Shown piece by piece: positions 9,285 through 18,317 of a DNA stretch of 59,040 nt. Location: assembly GCA_028287285.1 (NCBI GenBank), contig JAQBPY010000192.1, positions 1-59,040 on the forward strand, in the 5' to 3' direction. The first letter of the stretch is position 1. Each line of letters starts with the position of its first letter. This DNA comes from Gemmatimonadota bacterium. Lineage in GTDB: Bacteria > Gemmatimonadota > Gemmatimonadetes > Gemmatimonadales > Gemmatimonadaceae. The position numbers and the translations under genes were made by a program. The notes below the pieces were generated by a model, which worked only from the letters and a program-made list of their open reading frames with translations, was not told the origin of the DNA and searched no databases.

Positions 9285-9737
9285 CTACCATGAGCCGCTG
9301 CCCAACCAGGCAAGGTGCGTGAGAACCTGCGTGCCTGCACCGAGACCGATGGCATAGCTGCGGGTCATCCACGCGCCATGTGACCTGAAGTCTCGACGCC
9401 GAATGGCATCGGCAGCCCGGACGATTGAAACGAACATCGCTGAACCGAATACGAGGCGGAGCACATATACGGCGACGCCATCGCCCGTGGGCCATGGGAA
9501 CCCACGCGAGCACTGCAAGGCACCAGGAATGCTGAACGGAATGACGGAGAGGATGTGCACCACCACGGCAACCGGGGCCGCAAAGAACTGCGCATTCGCC
9601 TCCGTGACCGCTGCACCGCTGGCCAGGGAGGCGAGTCGTGCCGTGCCGGCGACAGCCGGCACGACACTCAGAAGTATCAACCCCACAGGTACGAACCAGT
9701 CACTTCGCCGAAGTGAAGTTGCAGTGCTCGTGTTCAT
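9285..9737 (-). CDS. DUF2306-like membrane protein, internally shortened, possibly decayed
   Basis: A 150-residue protein with several hydrophobic segments (VGLILLSVVPAVAG, VAVVVHILSVIPFSI, AVYVLRLVFGSAMFV). It carries the DUF2306 signatures HxxSVIPFSIxGALQ and SHGAWMTRSYAIGLGAGTQV. Compared with the family as I know it, about 35 residues between GALQCSRGF and PWPTGDG are missing (normally a His-rich loop plus one helix). The C-terminus stops right after LTHLAWLGSGSW, losing the last helix. The start overlaps the stop of the preceding outer-membrane gene by four bases (ATGA at 9734-9737), suggesting translational coupling. It is probably a decaying or minimal DUF2306 protein of unknown function. 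Confidence 0.5.
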   Translation of the reverse strand: MNTSTATSLRRSDWFVPVGLILLSVVPAVAGTARLASLASGAAVTEANAQFFAAPVAVVVHILSVIPFSIPGALQCSRGFPWPTGDGVAVYVLRLVFGSAMFVSIVRAADAIRRRDFRSHGAWMTRSYAIGLGAGTQVLTHLAWLGSGSW

Positions 9738-10351
9738 GGCTTTGCGATGCGCACGCCAAACATCATGACCACGTCATTGCGCGTATCGGCTGCACCGATA
9801 CCTGACAGTGGCTTGAACCCGGTCACGTAGTCTCGCGCCTCGATGCGGATCTGGACGCGACGGATGGCGAGGTCACCACCCATGCTGCCGTAGGCTGCAA
9901 CGTTGTGCGTCGCGTCGACGTCCAGGTTGCGGTAGTTGTAGCTGCGTGCCCCTGCACCAGCGCCGGCAAATGGACGAAAGCTCACGGTCCCACCTTCATT
10001 CCAGCGGTCTCCCCGGAGCTCAGCGCCCAAGTCATACGTGAAGACATCGAGCGTGGGGTCGCCAACGGAGCTGATGTCGTTGGTGCGTGCCCATCCCAGC
10101 GTCCCGGTCAGAGCAAGCGCGGGCGTGACGACATACGTGAGCTGCGCGGCGTTCAGCTTGCCCTTCTTTACGACGTCCCGCTGGTGTCCCGTGGGAATGA
10201 AATCGCCCTCGGTGACCTGCAATTCCCACGCGGACGACTTGGTGGGCGAAATCCGCGCACCCAGGCTGTCGGTGGTTTGGGCGGACAGGGCACTCGTGGT
10301 CAGGACGATGGAGCCGAGGGCCGCGATGGTGAGCTGTGAGCGAACGGACAT
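9734..10351 (-). CDS. Small secreted beta-rich protein, probable outer-membrane barrel
   Basis: A 205-residue protein from the ATG at 10351, preceded by a good ribosome site (GGAGACC, six bases upstream). A longer frame starts at 10414 but lacks a signal peptide at its N-terminus. The signal peptide is about residues 1-24 (LTIAALGSIVLTTSALSAQ). The mature part alternates hydrophobic and polar residues with glycine turns (FRPFAGAGAGARSYNYR) and ends in VVMMFGVRIAKP, typical of 8-stranded outer-membrane barrels. It is coupled to the DUF2306-like gene by an ATGA overlap and lies 145 nt downstream of the large LuxR/MalT-type regulator gene, which is the obvious candidate regulator. Ligand or function is not recognisable. 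Confidence 0.75.
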   Translation of the reverse strand: MSVRSQLTIAALGSIVLTTSALSAQTTDSLGARISPTKSSAWELQVTEGDFIPTGHQRDVVKKGKLNAAQLTYVVTPALALTGTLGWARTNDISSVGDPTLDVFTYDLGAELRGDRWNEGGTVSFRPFAGAGAGARSYNYRNLDVDATHNVAAYGSMGGDLAIRRVQIRIEARDYVTGFKPLSGIGAADTRNDVVMMFGVRIAKP

Positions 10352-10495
10352 GGTGGTCTCCTTGCGTGTGTCGGCGTCGGATCCGGAGTGGAGCGACAGC
10401 CAGTGTGACTGCAAGGGAAAGTCGCGGAACTGGGCGACTCTCGAATCGACCGAAAGGTGTAGATGACCAGCTATTTGGGGGTGTAGACGACAGCG

Positions 10496-13249
10496 CTAGA
10501 GCAGCTTCAGCGCATGGGCACGCACCAGGGCCTCGGTTCGGTGGCTCACGTCCAGCTTGGCGTACGCATTGGCGATGTGACGCTTCACCGTAGCCGTGCT
10601 GATCGAGAGCTGGTCAGCAATCTCCTGGTTCCGCATTCCGGCGGCGATGAGACGCAGGATCTCGAGCTCACGTGTCGTCAGGTCATGAAGGAGACGTTCG
10701 CTGCTGACGACAGCAGGCGCATCGGCCACAGGCGTTGGGCCGCCGTCGAACACACGCAGAAGTTTCCGAGTGTAGCCGGCAGCGATGCCACGCGCCGCGA
10801 CGTGGCGAAGGAGATCGCGCATCTTGTCGCCTTCATCCACAAAAATCATTACATACCCCTCCGACTCGGCGAGCGCGAGCGCGCGCTCGAGTGGATCGAC
10901 TGCAGCGCGGACGTCCGACTTCGCCTGGTGTGCAAGAGCCTCGAGCACCAGGATTTCAATGAGGCTTCCCTTTCTCCCTCCCTGTGCTGCGGCGATGAGG
11001 AGGCGCTCCAGGAGTGGAAAGGCGTCGTCATTGCGGGCAACGAGCAGCCTTGCCAGTGTGATGTGCTCGAACTCGCGCAGGTAGCTCAGCTCATCATCGA
11101 TGGACAAACGCGCGTCCCTTGCCCAGCCTTTGGCGGCGGCCAGCTTGCCTTGCGCGATCCAGATGCGAGCCTTGAGCGCCGCGACGGGACGAAGCCGAGG
11201 AATCGGGGTTCGGACGTCGACGGTTTCCGCTTCCACAAGAAGGTCGAGCGCTCCCTTCAGGTCTCCTCGAGCCTCCGCCACGCGAGCCATCGCGGTACAC
11301 CAGCGATGCCGATTTCCCCGGTGTTCGTCGCTGCCCGTGATCGTCTGGAGAAAACGAGCAGCAGCGGCCACATCCCCACGTTCGCGATGAAGCTCGCTCA
11401 GGCCGAGGTACAGCTCATCTGTCTCTGGCGCAGTGGTGTGGGCGGGGTCCTTCGCGAGCTGAAGTCCGTGCTCGTAGATGTCTGCCGCCTCATTCAAGCG
11501 CCCTTGGGCAACCCTGATGTCGGCAAGCACGAAAGTACCGCGAACCACTGAGAGAAGTTGCCCCGCCAGTCGCATGTGGTTGAGGCTCGCGGTAAAGGTG
11601 CGATGCGCCTCATCGAGCTCTCCGTTCGCCCATTGGGCGAGCGCCAGCATCGCACTGCCCGTTGCGCGCGCGGCGTGCTCGCCCTCCGGTATCAGCGCCA
11701 GCGTCTGTCGAGCGTGCTCCACGGTACCAGCGGTCTTGCCGAGTGATTGTGCAAGGTACGCACGCGCACTGGCGAGTCCCACTGAGAGAAATTGGAATCT
11801 CTTTCCATCGACGAGCACCATCTGCGTAGACAAGCTGTTTCCATTGTCGGCTGACTGGCGCAGCAATCGTTCGACGTCGTCGAGCCGAGCTTCCACACTC
11901 TCCAACTCGCCGGCGTTCAACAATGTCCATGCGTAACCGAGATTGAGCACAGGCCTCGCTCGAACCAGCCCGTCGGGCAGCGCCTTGACGCGCTCGAGCC
12001 ACCTGCCGGTGTGATAGCTGCGGTCCATCTCGGGCCACGTGATCTCGAGCAAGCGTGCCACGCGTTCGACGTCCCCAGCCGCCGCAGCGTGATGCAGGGC
12101 GTCGTCCAAGGAGGTGTTGTCCTCGAACCAGCTGCTCGCGCGACGATGGAGATCACTTGCCTGCTCGGCGTGCTCCCTCATGAAATGTGCGCGGAGCACT
12201 TCGGCAAAGAGATGATGGTAGCGATAGGATTCGCGCGTATCATCCAGAGGAACGACGAACAGGTTGCTTCGTTCGAGACTCTCCAACAGCGCCTGCGATC
12301 CCGATTCTCCGGTGACGGCGTCACAGAGCGGACCATTCAGGCGATCAAGAATTGCCGTCCGCAGAAGGAATCGTCGAATGTTCTCCGGCTGGGCGAGCAG
12401 GACCTCCTGGATGAGATAGTCCGCGATGTAGCGATTGTCGCCGGAGAATCCCTTGATGAACTTCTGGACATCGCCATGATTCTTGAGCGAGAGTGCGGCG
12501 AGCTTGAGTCCCGCGATCCAGCCTTCCGTGCGCGTCTCGAGCGTTGACACATCCGCCGCCGACAGCCCGAGCGCCATTGCCGTGTTGAGATACTCGGTCA
12601 CCTCGTGCTGCCTGAAACGCATCTCGATGGCTGGAATCTCGGACACCTGCCCACGCGCTCGCAGGCGAGCGAGTGGCAGCAATGGCTCGGAGCGGCTCGC
12701 GATGATGATGTGCATCGTGGCCGGCATGTGATCGAGCAGGAAGGTCAGACCCCGGTGAACCGGCGGTGCATCGATGACGTGGAAGTCGTCGAGGATGAGA
12801 ATGACGTCGCGGTCAATGGAGCTGATTTCATTGATCAGCGACGTCAGGGCGGACTCAGTTGGTGAGTGCCGAGATGTCTGGAGCAGCGAGAGCGCGGACT
12901 CCCCAACGCCGGGGTGCACTTTCTGGAGCGCGCGAAGGACGTAGGCCCAGAACAGCGCGGGGTCATTCTCGCTGCGGCCCAGTGAAACCCATCCCACGGG
13001 CAGATCGCTGTCCGGGCGCTGGGCGAGCCATTCGGTGAGCAGTGTGGTCTTGCCGAATCCCGCAGGCGCCGAGACGAGCGTGAGCGGGCCCTCGGCGCCC
13101 TGGCGGATGCGCTCGATGAGCCGCGATCGTGCGACGAGACCTGTGCGATGTTTTGGCTTGTAGAGTTTTGTCTCGAGTACGGTGAGCGAATGCATCGTAC
13201 TGATGGACGCCTCACCGGGCGGATGCTTGGTATCCGGCTCGGGCGTCAT
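10496..13249 (-). CDS. MalT-type LuxR-family ATP-dependent transcriptional regulator
   Basis: About 917 residues from the ATG at 13249 (an in-frame GTG at 13270 is the alternative). Near the N-terminus a STAND/NACHT-type ATPase is visible: Walker A APAGFGKT about 45 residues after the ATG-proximal MHSL, Walker B ILILDDFHVI, and the arginine-containing SRSEP and TEGWIAGLKLAALSL segments characteristic of MalT relatives. The middle is alpha-helical TPR-like repeats. The last 65 residues are a LuxR helix-turn-helix (TTRELEILRLIAAG, NQEIADQLSISTATVKRHI). Such proteins are inducer-activated switches; the inducer is unknown. A small membrane gene lies upstream on the same strand, and an outer-membrane/DUF2306 pair lies downstream and may be its target. 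Confidence 0.9.
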   Translation of the reverse strand: MTPEPDTKHPPGEASISTMHSLTVLETKLYKPKHRTGLVARSRLIERIRQGAEGPLTLVSAPAGFGKTTLLTEWLAQRPDSDLPVGWVSLGRSENDPALFWAYVLRALQKVHPGVGESALSLLQTSRHSPTESALTSLINEISSIDRDVILILDDFHVIDAPPVHRGLTFLLDHMPATMHIIIASRSEPLLPLARLRARGQVSEIPAIEMRFRQHEVTEYLNTAMALGLSAADVSTLETRTEGWIAGLKLAALSLKNHGDVQKFIKGFSGDNRYIADYLIQEVLLAQPENIRRFLLRTAILDRLNGPLCDAVTGESGSQALLESLERSNLFVVPLDDTRESYRYHHLFAEVLRAHFMREHAEQASDLHRRASSWFEDNTSLDDALHHAAAAGDVERVARLLEITWPEMDRSYHTGRWLERVKALPDGLVRARPVLNLGYAWTLLNAGELESVEARLDDVERLLRQSADNGNSLSTQMVLVDGKRFQFLSVGLASARAYLAQSLGKTAGTVEHARQTLALIPEGEHAARATGSAMLALAQWANGELDEAHRTFTASLNHMRLAGQLLSVVRGTFVLADIRVAQGRLNEAADIYEHGLQLAKDPAHTTAPETDELYLGLSELHRERGDVAAAARFLQTITGSDEHRGNRHRWCTAMARVAEARGDLKGALDLLVEAETVDVRTPIPRLRPVAALKARIWIAQGKLAAAKGWARDARLSIDDELSYLREFEHITLARLLVARNDDAFPLLERLLIAAAQGGRKGSLIEILVLEALAHQAKSDVRAAVDPLERALALAESEGYVMIFVDEGDKMRDLLRHVAARGIAAGYTRKLLRVFDGGPTPVADAPAVVSSERLLHDLTTRELEILRLIAAGMRNQEIADQLSISTATVKRHIANAYAKLDVSHRTEALVRAHALKLL

Positions 13250-13328
13250 ACTGCCATTGTGCAGGGGCACCGTGACAATTGCAACATCGGGCGCGAGATA
13301 GGGAAGAGCTTGATCTCCGTGCCTCGGC

Positions 13329-13679
13329 TTACTTCCTCGCCTCCGTGACTTGCTCCGGCAGGGTGATCTCCCGCTGCAACTCCAACCCCTTCGCCGAATA
13401 CCGCCACCAGAACGCGAAGCCCACGAGCAGCACGCCAGCCATGATTACGCCACGCAGCATCTGTCGGAGGATCTCGCGAGCGTCCGGATTTCTGCGTCGT
13501 GCCTCCGCCAATTGCCGGCGAAGGTCGTCGTTCTCGGCCTCGAGCGCAAATATCCTGCGCTGCTCTGACGGACTTGCATACGCGAGCACGTAGAGTCGTG
13601 TGATCACCATCCACGCGAACTCCGGCACGAACATCCTGGCAATACCGAGCCAGTTCCTTCCCTTTCTCGATTCGTTCAA
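13329..13679 (-). CDS. Small membrane protein with a coiled coil, unknown function
   Basis: A 116-residue frame with a hydrophobic N-terminal segment (IARMFVPEFAWMVITRLYVLAY), a Glu/Arg-rich coiled coil (EQRRIFALEAENDDLRRQLA) and a second membrane helix (GVIMAGVLLVGFAFWW). The hydrophobic-coil-hydrophobic layout makes chance unlikely, but no family was recognised. It precedes the MalT-type regulator on the same strand by about 80 nt and may be co-transcribed with it. Confidence 0.5.
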   Translation of the reverse strand: MNESRKGRNWLGIARMFVPEFAWMVITRLYVLAYASPSEQRRIFALEAENDDLRRQLAEARRRNPDAREILRQMLRGVIMAGVLLVGFAFWWRYSAKGLELQREITLPEQVTEARK

Positions 13680-13714
13680 GTGCCTGGTAGCCTCTTTCCA
13701 AGGTAGGGACAGCA

Positions 13715-13908
13715 GGTCGTTGTCATCCTGAGCAAAACGATAATCTTGGTTTTACCTGCAAGTCTGCAGACACATCCATTCCTGGAAGTGGTTTCAATAC
13801 CCTCTCGTTTGTCGCCCTGAGCGTAGCGAAGGGCCTGCACGTGCGGTCGCTGGTGCCTGGACAAGTGTAGGTCCTTCGGGCGCGCTCCGCGTGCCTGTCA
13901 GGACGACA
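13715..13908. repeat. REP-like intergenic repeats (one partial, one degenerate full copy)
   Basis: A half element (GTTGTCATCCTGAGC) at about 13718 is followed at 13808-13908 by a fuller one: CGCCCTGAGCGTAGCGAAGG on the left and GTCCTTCGGGCGCGCTCCGC ending in GTCAGGACGACAAC on the right. The halves are inverted relatives of one another. The same family is represented once more at 5130-5193. Confidence 0.55.
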
Positions 13909-14222
13909 ACCATAGGTTTGAAGCCACCTCTAGGCAACCGAACGGTGCCACGTCAACGGCGCAGGTAGCTCGCGCGCTGCAAATTCGATGTGCACGACGC
14001 GTCGATGATGTGGTGCGCTAGCGGGAGCCGAAGCATGAAGGAGCAGGGGCCGGAAGGCGAGTATGCCTCCCTCCTCCACAAGGCAGTCTCGTTCCGCTTG
14101 CTGTCCCCGAAGCGCATCAATGGCCTCGCCGGAAAGTCGCCCACGCAGTGTGTACCGTCGAGGACACGCACCGGTCCATTGTCAGCCCCGGAAGCATCGT
14201 GCGGATCCGCTTGTTCAATAAC

Positions 14223-14351
14223 TGTCCAATACTTGCAGGAAGTGTCCATTAATACCATATTATGGCCAATAATGGCCACTTAATGCTAGTTCTTGGCCAT
14301 TATTGGACATAATGGACACAAACGCCAGAAATGGCCACGGTGGCAATGGCC
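14223..14351. promoter_or_regulatory. Cluster of dyads before a Fic gene, probable operator region
   Basis: The perfect palindrome TGGCCAATAATGGCCA (14263-14278) and a near copy in inverse sense, TGGCCATTATTGGACA (14294-14309), lie between partial copies (TGTCCAATA at about 14223, GTGTCCATTAAT at about 14241, AATGGCCACGG, CAATGGCC). The cluster ends about 30 nt before the Fic start at 14380. Its winged-helix N-terminus could be the autoregulator; this is inference. Confidence 0.5.
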
Positions 14352-14379
14352 AAAATCGTCATTCCAAGGCGCTCATTTC

Positions 14380-15804
14380 ATGGACACTCCGCACTCTCTC
14401 GATTCGCTTGCGCTCAGGATCAGGGACATCGTAGCGGCAAATAGCGACGGCGTTACAGCCCCGCAAATCATCCGCGTCCTCCGAAAGGACGGTCTCGCCC
14501 AGACGCCCAGGACGGTTCGGCGGCGCCTTCAGGAGCTGGGCGCGGTGGGGCAAATTCGTGTTGTGGGAGAAAAGCGGGGGCGGAAGTATTTCCCCGCCCC
14601 TTCTCAGCCCGAACCAGCGCCAGTCCCAAGCTCGGACATTCCCGACGACTACCCGCCACTCTCGCCAGCGGGGCGACAGGCCTTCAACAGGATTCGTCGG
14701 CCGAGATCGCACCGCAGTCCAGTGGGCTACATGGCGGACTTTCTTGAACAGTATGAACCAGGCGTGACATGGTATCTCGATGCTGCGTTGCGGAACCGCC
14801 TCGCCGAATCAGGCGCGACGCCCGATGCCGAGCGCGCAGCGGGAACCTTCGCGCGCGAGATCTACCATCGGCTGCTCATCGATCTCTCCTGGGCGTCGAG
14901 TCACCTTGAAGGCAACACGTACTCTCGACTCGACACCGAACGGCTGCTCGAGTTCGGCCAACAGGCCGAAGGGAAGGATGCGAGCGAGACGCAAATGATC
15001 CTGAACCACAAGGCGGCGATCGAGATGCTCGTGCAGAACGCCGCCGAGATCGACTTCAATCGCTATACGCTATTGAGCCTGCACGGCGCGCTATCGGAGA
15101 ACCTCCTTGCGAATTCCGCTGACGAAGGCCGCCTCCGACGTCATCCGGTTGCGATCGGATCATCAGTCTACACACCGCTCGCGATTCCACAGAAGGTCGA
15201 GGAGTATTTTGACCTCATCCTGGACAAGGCGCGCGCGATACCCGATCCGTTCGAGCAGGCGTTTTTTGTAATGGTCCACCTGCCGTATCTCCAGCCCTTC
15301 GCCGATGCGAACAAGCGTACGTCCCGGTTGGCGATGAACATTCCGCTCATCAAGCGGAATCTGGTTCCACTGTCGTTCGTTGACGTCTCGACATCGGCAT
15401 ACACGGAAGGCGTCCTGGCGATCTACGAGCTCAATGACGTCGCCCTCTTGCGAGACATATTCGCGTGGGCCTATTCGCGCTCCTGCCAGCAATACAACGT
15501 GCTGCGTGAATCGCTTGGCCAGCCCGATCCATTTCGGTTGAAGTATCGCGCGCAACTTCACAATGCGGTGCGCGATGCAATCATCAACATGATTGCGCCT
15601 GTGACAGAGTATTTGCTACGCTGGGCGGATGGGAACGGCATTGTGAGCAGCGATCGTGGTCAGTTTGTGTTGATGACAGCGACGCTGCTGGAAGCGCTCA
15701 ACGAGTCGTCGGCTGGGAGGTATCGGGTGACGCCGAATCAGTACAAGGCGTGGAAGGCCGCAACGGTATTACGGAAGAGTACAGCAGACCTGCCGACGGA
15801 CTGA
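14380..15804 (+). CDS. Fic-domain protein with N-terminal winged helix and altered active-site motif
   Basis: A 474-residue protein from the ATG at 14380; an in-frame upstream ATG at 14293 would place the operator-like dyads inside the gene, so I prefer 14380. Residues 1-70 form a winged-helix DNA-binding domain (ITAPQ-like, TPRTVRRRLQELG). Residues about 160-330 form the Fic fold: SSHLEG (173-178) fits the inhibitory (S/T)xxxE(G/N) helix. The Fic loop reads QPFADANKRTSR (305-316), with Gln instead of the catalytic His and Lys instead of the second Gly. I recall this QPFxDxNKRxSRL form as a recognisable subfamily, so it is not necessarily damage. AMP transfer is doubtful. The C-terminus is helical and of unknown role. 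Confidence 0.8.
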   Translation: MDTPHSLDSLALRIRDIVAANSDGVTAPQIIRVLRKDGLAQTPRTVRRRLQELGAVGQIRVVGEKRGRKYFPAPSQPEPAPVPSSDIPDDYPPLSPAGRQAFNRIRRPRSHRSPVGYMADFLEQYEPGVTWYLDAALRNRLAESGATPDAERAAGTFAREIYHRLLIDLSWASSHLEGNTYSRLDTERLLEFGQQAEGKDASETQMILNHKAAIEMLVQNAAEIDFNRYTLLSLHGALSENLLANSADEGRLRRHPVAIGSSVYTPLAIPQKVEEYFDLILDKARAIPDPFEQAFFVMVHLPYLQPFADANKRTSRLAMNIPLIKRNLVPLSFVDVSTSAYTEGVLAIYELNDVALLRDIFAWAYSRSCQQYNVLRESLGQPDPFRLKYRAQLHNAVRDAIINMIAPVTEYLLRWADGNGIVSSDRGQFVLMTATLLEALNESSAGRYRVTPNQYKAWKAATVLRKSTADLPTD

Positions 15805-16132
15805 CCTATGCGCGGGGCTGCACGCGGCCATCGGTCAAGAACACCAAAAACGCCGATCTGCGGCACAAGTGGGCCATCGCTCGCGAGCCCTGAAACTTCC
15901 CGATGAAGCCGTAAGGATCGCGGCCGAGCCGCACCGCCACGGTTGAAACTTCTGGCAAATGCGGTTTGTGACCCTTGCGTTAGGCACTGCGTAACGACGG
16001 GCACAATCGCCGTCCGCCCATGACATCACTGCCGCAATAGACCCCGTGTCGCTTCCGCCGTCGTCGGTCGACCGCGTAGATTTGTCGTTGCACACTCCCA
16101 AGGCCGCAGCCATCCTCACACGCGTATATCCG

Positions 16133-17734
16133 TTGAAGCACACGCACACATATTCTAGCCTGGCTCTCGCGCTAACAGGCCTGTTGGCAATCAGTTGTGG
16201 CGGTAGCGCGGACAAAACCCCAGACCCGACGCCAACAATTCCGACGCCTGCGACACCAAAGCCCGGCTTTACCTTCAGCGGCGCCGCCGGAACCGCGGAC
16301 ACCGTCGGGGCAACGTTGGCGCAGCCCCTTCGCGTCGTTCTCCGGGATGCCGCCGGCCAACCGATGGCCGGCAAGGTGGTACGCTTCACCAGCGTCCGCG
16401 GCGGTACCGGTAGCGCCATCAGTGCGTTGGCCGTCGTGGTGACCGGTACCACGCTCGAGTTCACAAAGTGGGTGACGACGGCATCCGATGGCAGCATCGA
16501 TGTCAAGGTGTTCCTTGGAGATGGGGCGGGTGCAGCGAGCATCGCCATTCAGATGGATGATTCCCAGCTGTACGCTGATACGGCCCGATTCACTGCCTTG
16601 CCCGGCAATGCCGTATCCATCACATCCGCTCCCCAGGACACCGCGATAGCAGTTGGCGGATCGTACACAGTTACCTCTGTCGTCCGAGATCGTGCCGGCA
16701 ATGCGCGACCGGATGCGCTCAGCTATCGTGCGCTGGACGGCTCGATCACGCTGTCGGCAGCGCGACAGGTCACCGCAAGCACGATCGCCCGCAGTGGCGT
16801 GATTGCATCACTCGGCGCCACCATCATGGATACGGCCCGTGTAAGTGTCGCTCCCACTGGAACGATGGCGGTGCGTCAGGGAGCAACCGTGCGGGTAGTC
16901 ACGCTCGATGGTCGTCGCATTGCAGACGTGCCTGTGGTGGCGGGATCACCAAACCCACCCTTGCCGATACCGGGGCCCGAGTGGGCGCCCGATGGACAGA
17001 CGTTCTACTCGACCATGGGGTCCCAATCGGGCGACCCTGTCTCGCTGTATCGGATCGATTTGACCGGTGCGCGTACGATGGTAGGCACCTGTTCCTACGC
17101 CGCGTGCCCCAAGGGCACTCCGGCGTTCGTCATCCCTGGCGGCTTCGCGTCGTTCTCACCGTCAGGTGACGGTCGCTTCCTGTATCTCTCCGGCGGCGGA
17201 TGCAACTATATGGGGATCCTGTATCAAGCGCAGACGGGATCGAGCAGTGCTCCGCAGCGTCTCAGCCCCGCCAACGCCGACGACTGCTTCAATACCATTC
17301 ACCGGTGGCCGTCGATATCGCCAGATGGCACCGTCGTGGCATTCGAAAACGACAGTACGTACTTCGGTGGTTTCACGATCCAGTTCCTGGATGTCGCAAC
17401 GCGGAGCATGCGTCCGCTTCGCCTCGCCGGCCAGCGCCCGCGGTGGTCGCCTTCCGGCGTGGAGGTCGCGTTCGTCAATGGAAGCGCGGTCTGGCTAGTC
17501 CGTCTCGATGGCACAGGGTTGCGGAAGCTCACCACGTCAAACCGTCAGTATCTCCCCGGCGTCACATGGTCACCAGACGGCCGTTGGGTGCTCGCGCACG
17601 CGTCAGTCAACGGGCGGCCGATGGTGATCGTCGTGGACGCACAAACCGGACTCGAGCTGCCGCTTGCGTTCACCAGCGGTTGGCTCGACTCGGAGAATGG
17701 CGCACCTGTTCCGGCGTGGAGACCAAACTCCTGA
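16133..17734 (+). CDS. Surface lipoprotein with Ig-like and TolB-type beta-propeller domains
   Basis: The frame is open from a GTG at 16046. A TTG at 16133 gives a normal lipoprotein signal (hydrophobic LALALTGLLAIS then Cys, lipobox LAIS-C), so this start is preferred. After a Pro/Thr linker come two Ig-like modules (FTFSGAAGTADTVGATLAQP; TSAPQDTAIAVGGSYTV) and then WD40-like PD40 propeller blades (PEWAPDGQTFYSTM, WPSISPDGTVVAFENDS, PRWSPSGVEVAFV, VTWSPDGRWVLA). Such proteins are exported to the outer membrane surface and probably bind ligands; the partner is unknown. It stands alone between a Fic gene and convergent TA remnants. Confidence 0.75.
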   Translation: MKHTHTYSSLALALTGLLAISCGGSADKTPDPTPTIPTPATPKPGFTFSGAAGTADTVGATLAQPLRVVLRDAAGQPMAGKVVRFTSVRGGTGSAISALAVVVTGTTLEFTKWVTTASDGSIDVKVFLGDGAGAASIAIQMDDSQLYADTARFTALPGNAVSITSAPQDTAIAVGGSYTVTSVVRDRAGNARPDALSYRALDGSITLSAARQVTASTIARSGVIASLGATIMDTARVSVAPTGTMAVRQGATVRVVTLDGRRIADVPVVAGSPNPPLPIPGPEWAPDGQTFYSTMGSQSGDPVSLYRIDLTGARTMVGTCSYAACPKGTPAFVIPGGFASFSPSGDGRFLYLSGGGCNYMGILYQAQTGSSSAPQRLSPANADDCFNTIHRWPSISPDGTVVAFENDSTYFGGFTIQFLDVATRSMRPLRLAGQRPRWSPSGVEVAFVNGSAVWLVRLDGTGLRKLTTSNRQYLPGVTWSPDGRWVLAHASVNGRPMVIVVDAQTGLELPLAFTSGWLDSENGAPVPAWRPNS

Positions 17735-17952
17735 GCTTCCAGGTATGTCGTCACGCGCCCATCGACGATATCTGGCGCGATATCAATTGGAACACGCCTG
17801 CGATCGGCGTCCAGATAGAAGGCCGCCTCGGAGACGACGATCTCGGGGATGATCACTTCATACGCAGTACAGAGCTGCGCCCATCCGGCACAGCGATGCG
17901 CGTGAATGACAGCGCCCGCATCAACCAATACTAAACGCGGCTTCACTGCCAT
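17735..17952 (-). pseudogene. PIN-like toxin, N-terminal part only
   Basis: From ATG 17952 the protein reads LVLVDAGAVIHAHRCAGW, IIPEIVVSEAAFYLDADRR and DIVDGRVTTYLEAQE, the beginning of a PIN-domain nuclease with the first acidic residue (LVDAG) and the VVSEA helix. At about 17735 similarity stops exactly where the convergent lipoprotein gene ends. The frame goes on as antisense of that gene, so the rest of the toxin is lost. It overlaps the upstream antitoxin-like fragment by 32 nt. Confidence 0.6.
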
Positions 17953-18112
17953 GCGGTTCCCCGAGATCGAAGGTCTCCACCTCGGCGTATGGCATTTCCA
18001 GGTACTTGGCAACAACAGCTTTTCCGATCACGCCGTTCTGATAGGCGCGCGCAGCCAGCTTCAGGTACCGCTTCGGATACCAGCGTCTGGCCTTCTGTTT
18101 CAATGGGCGCAT
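17921..18112 (-). pseudogene. C-terminal piece of an XRE/ImmA-type antitoxin
   Basis: This 63-residue frame (ARRWYPKRYLKLAARAYQNG, VAKYLEMPYAEVETFDLG) looks like the end of the ImmA/IrrE-type partner usually encoded directly before PIN-like toxins of this kind, where a Tyr-Pro-Arg-Tyr helix and an LAEYL-like motif close the protein. The 5' part is missing; six bases upstream the DNA switches to a copy of the SecB-like tail. The missing front may be the interrupted XRE-ImmA gene at 19149-19863. Confidence 0.5.
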
Positions 18113-18118
18113 CGCATC

Positions 18119-18317
18119 GCCGATTGTGCAGTTCGCGCATGGTCATGCGCCGGCGTTGATCTTTCCGTACATCAGACAAATCGTGGATGAGCTCACGTCC
18201 AGGAGTCCTTATGGGCGTGTGTTGTTGCCGCCCACGAACATTGTTGCCCTGATGACGAGTTTTGCCGCGGCCGACGCGAGTGGGGCGAAGGTGGAGCGGC
18301 CGATCCGGTAAGACGGA
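18119..18317 (+). pseudogene. Duplicated 3' end of the SecB-like chaperone gene
   Basis: These 199 nt match 21164-21362 with only about 15 differences. They translate to the last 63 residues of the SecB-like protein (QFAHGHAPALIFPYIRQIVD ... AKVERPIR) with the stop codon kept and a few bases beyond. There is no 5' part or start. It records a copy event or a recombination between TA loci. Confidence 0.85.

Noticed and set aside
13990-14283. Plus-strand frame of 97 codons upstream of the Fic gene
   Set aside because: It runs into the operator-like dyads and has no family features; the opposite strand is equally open.
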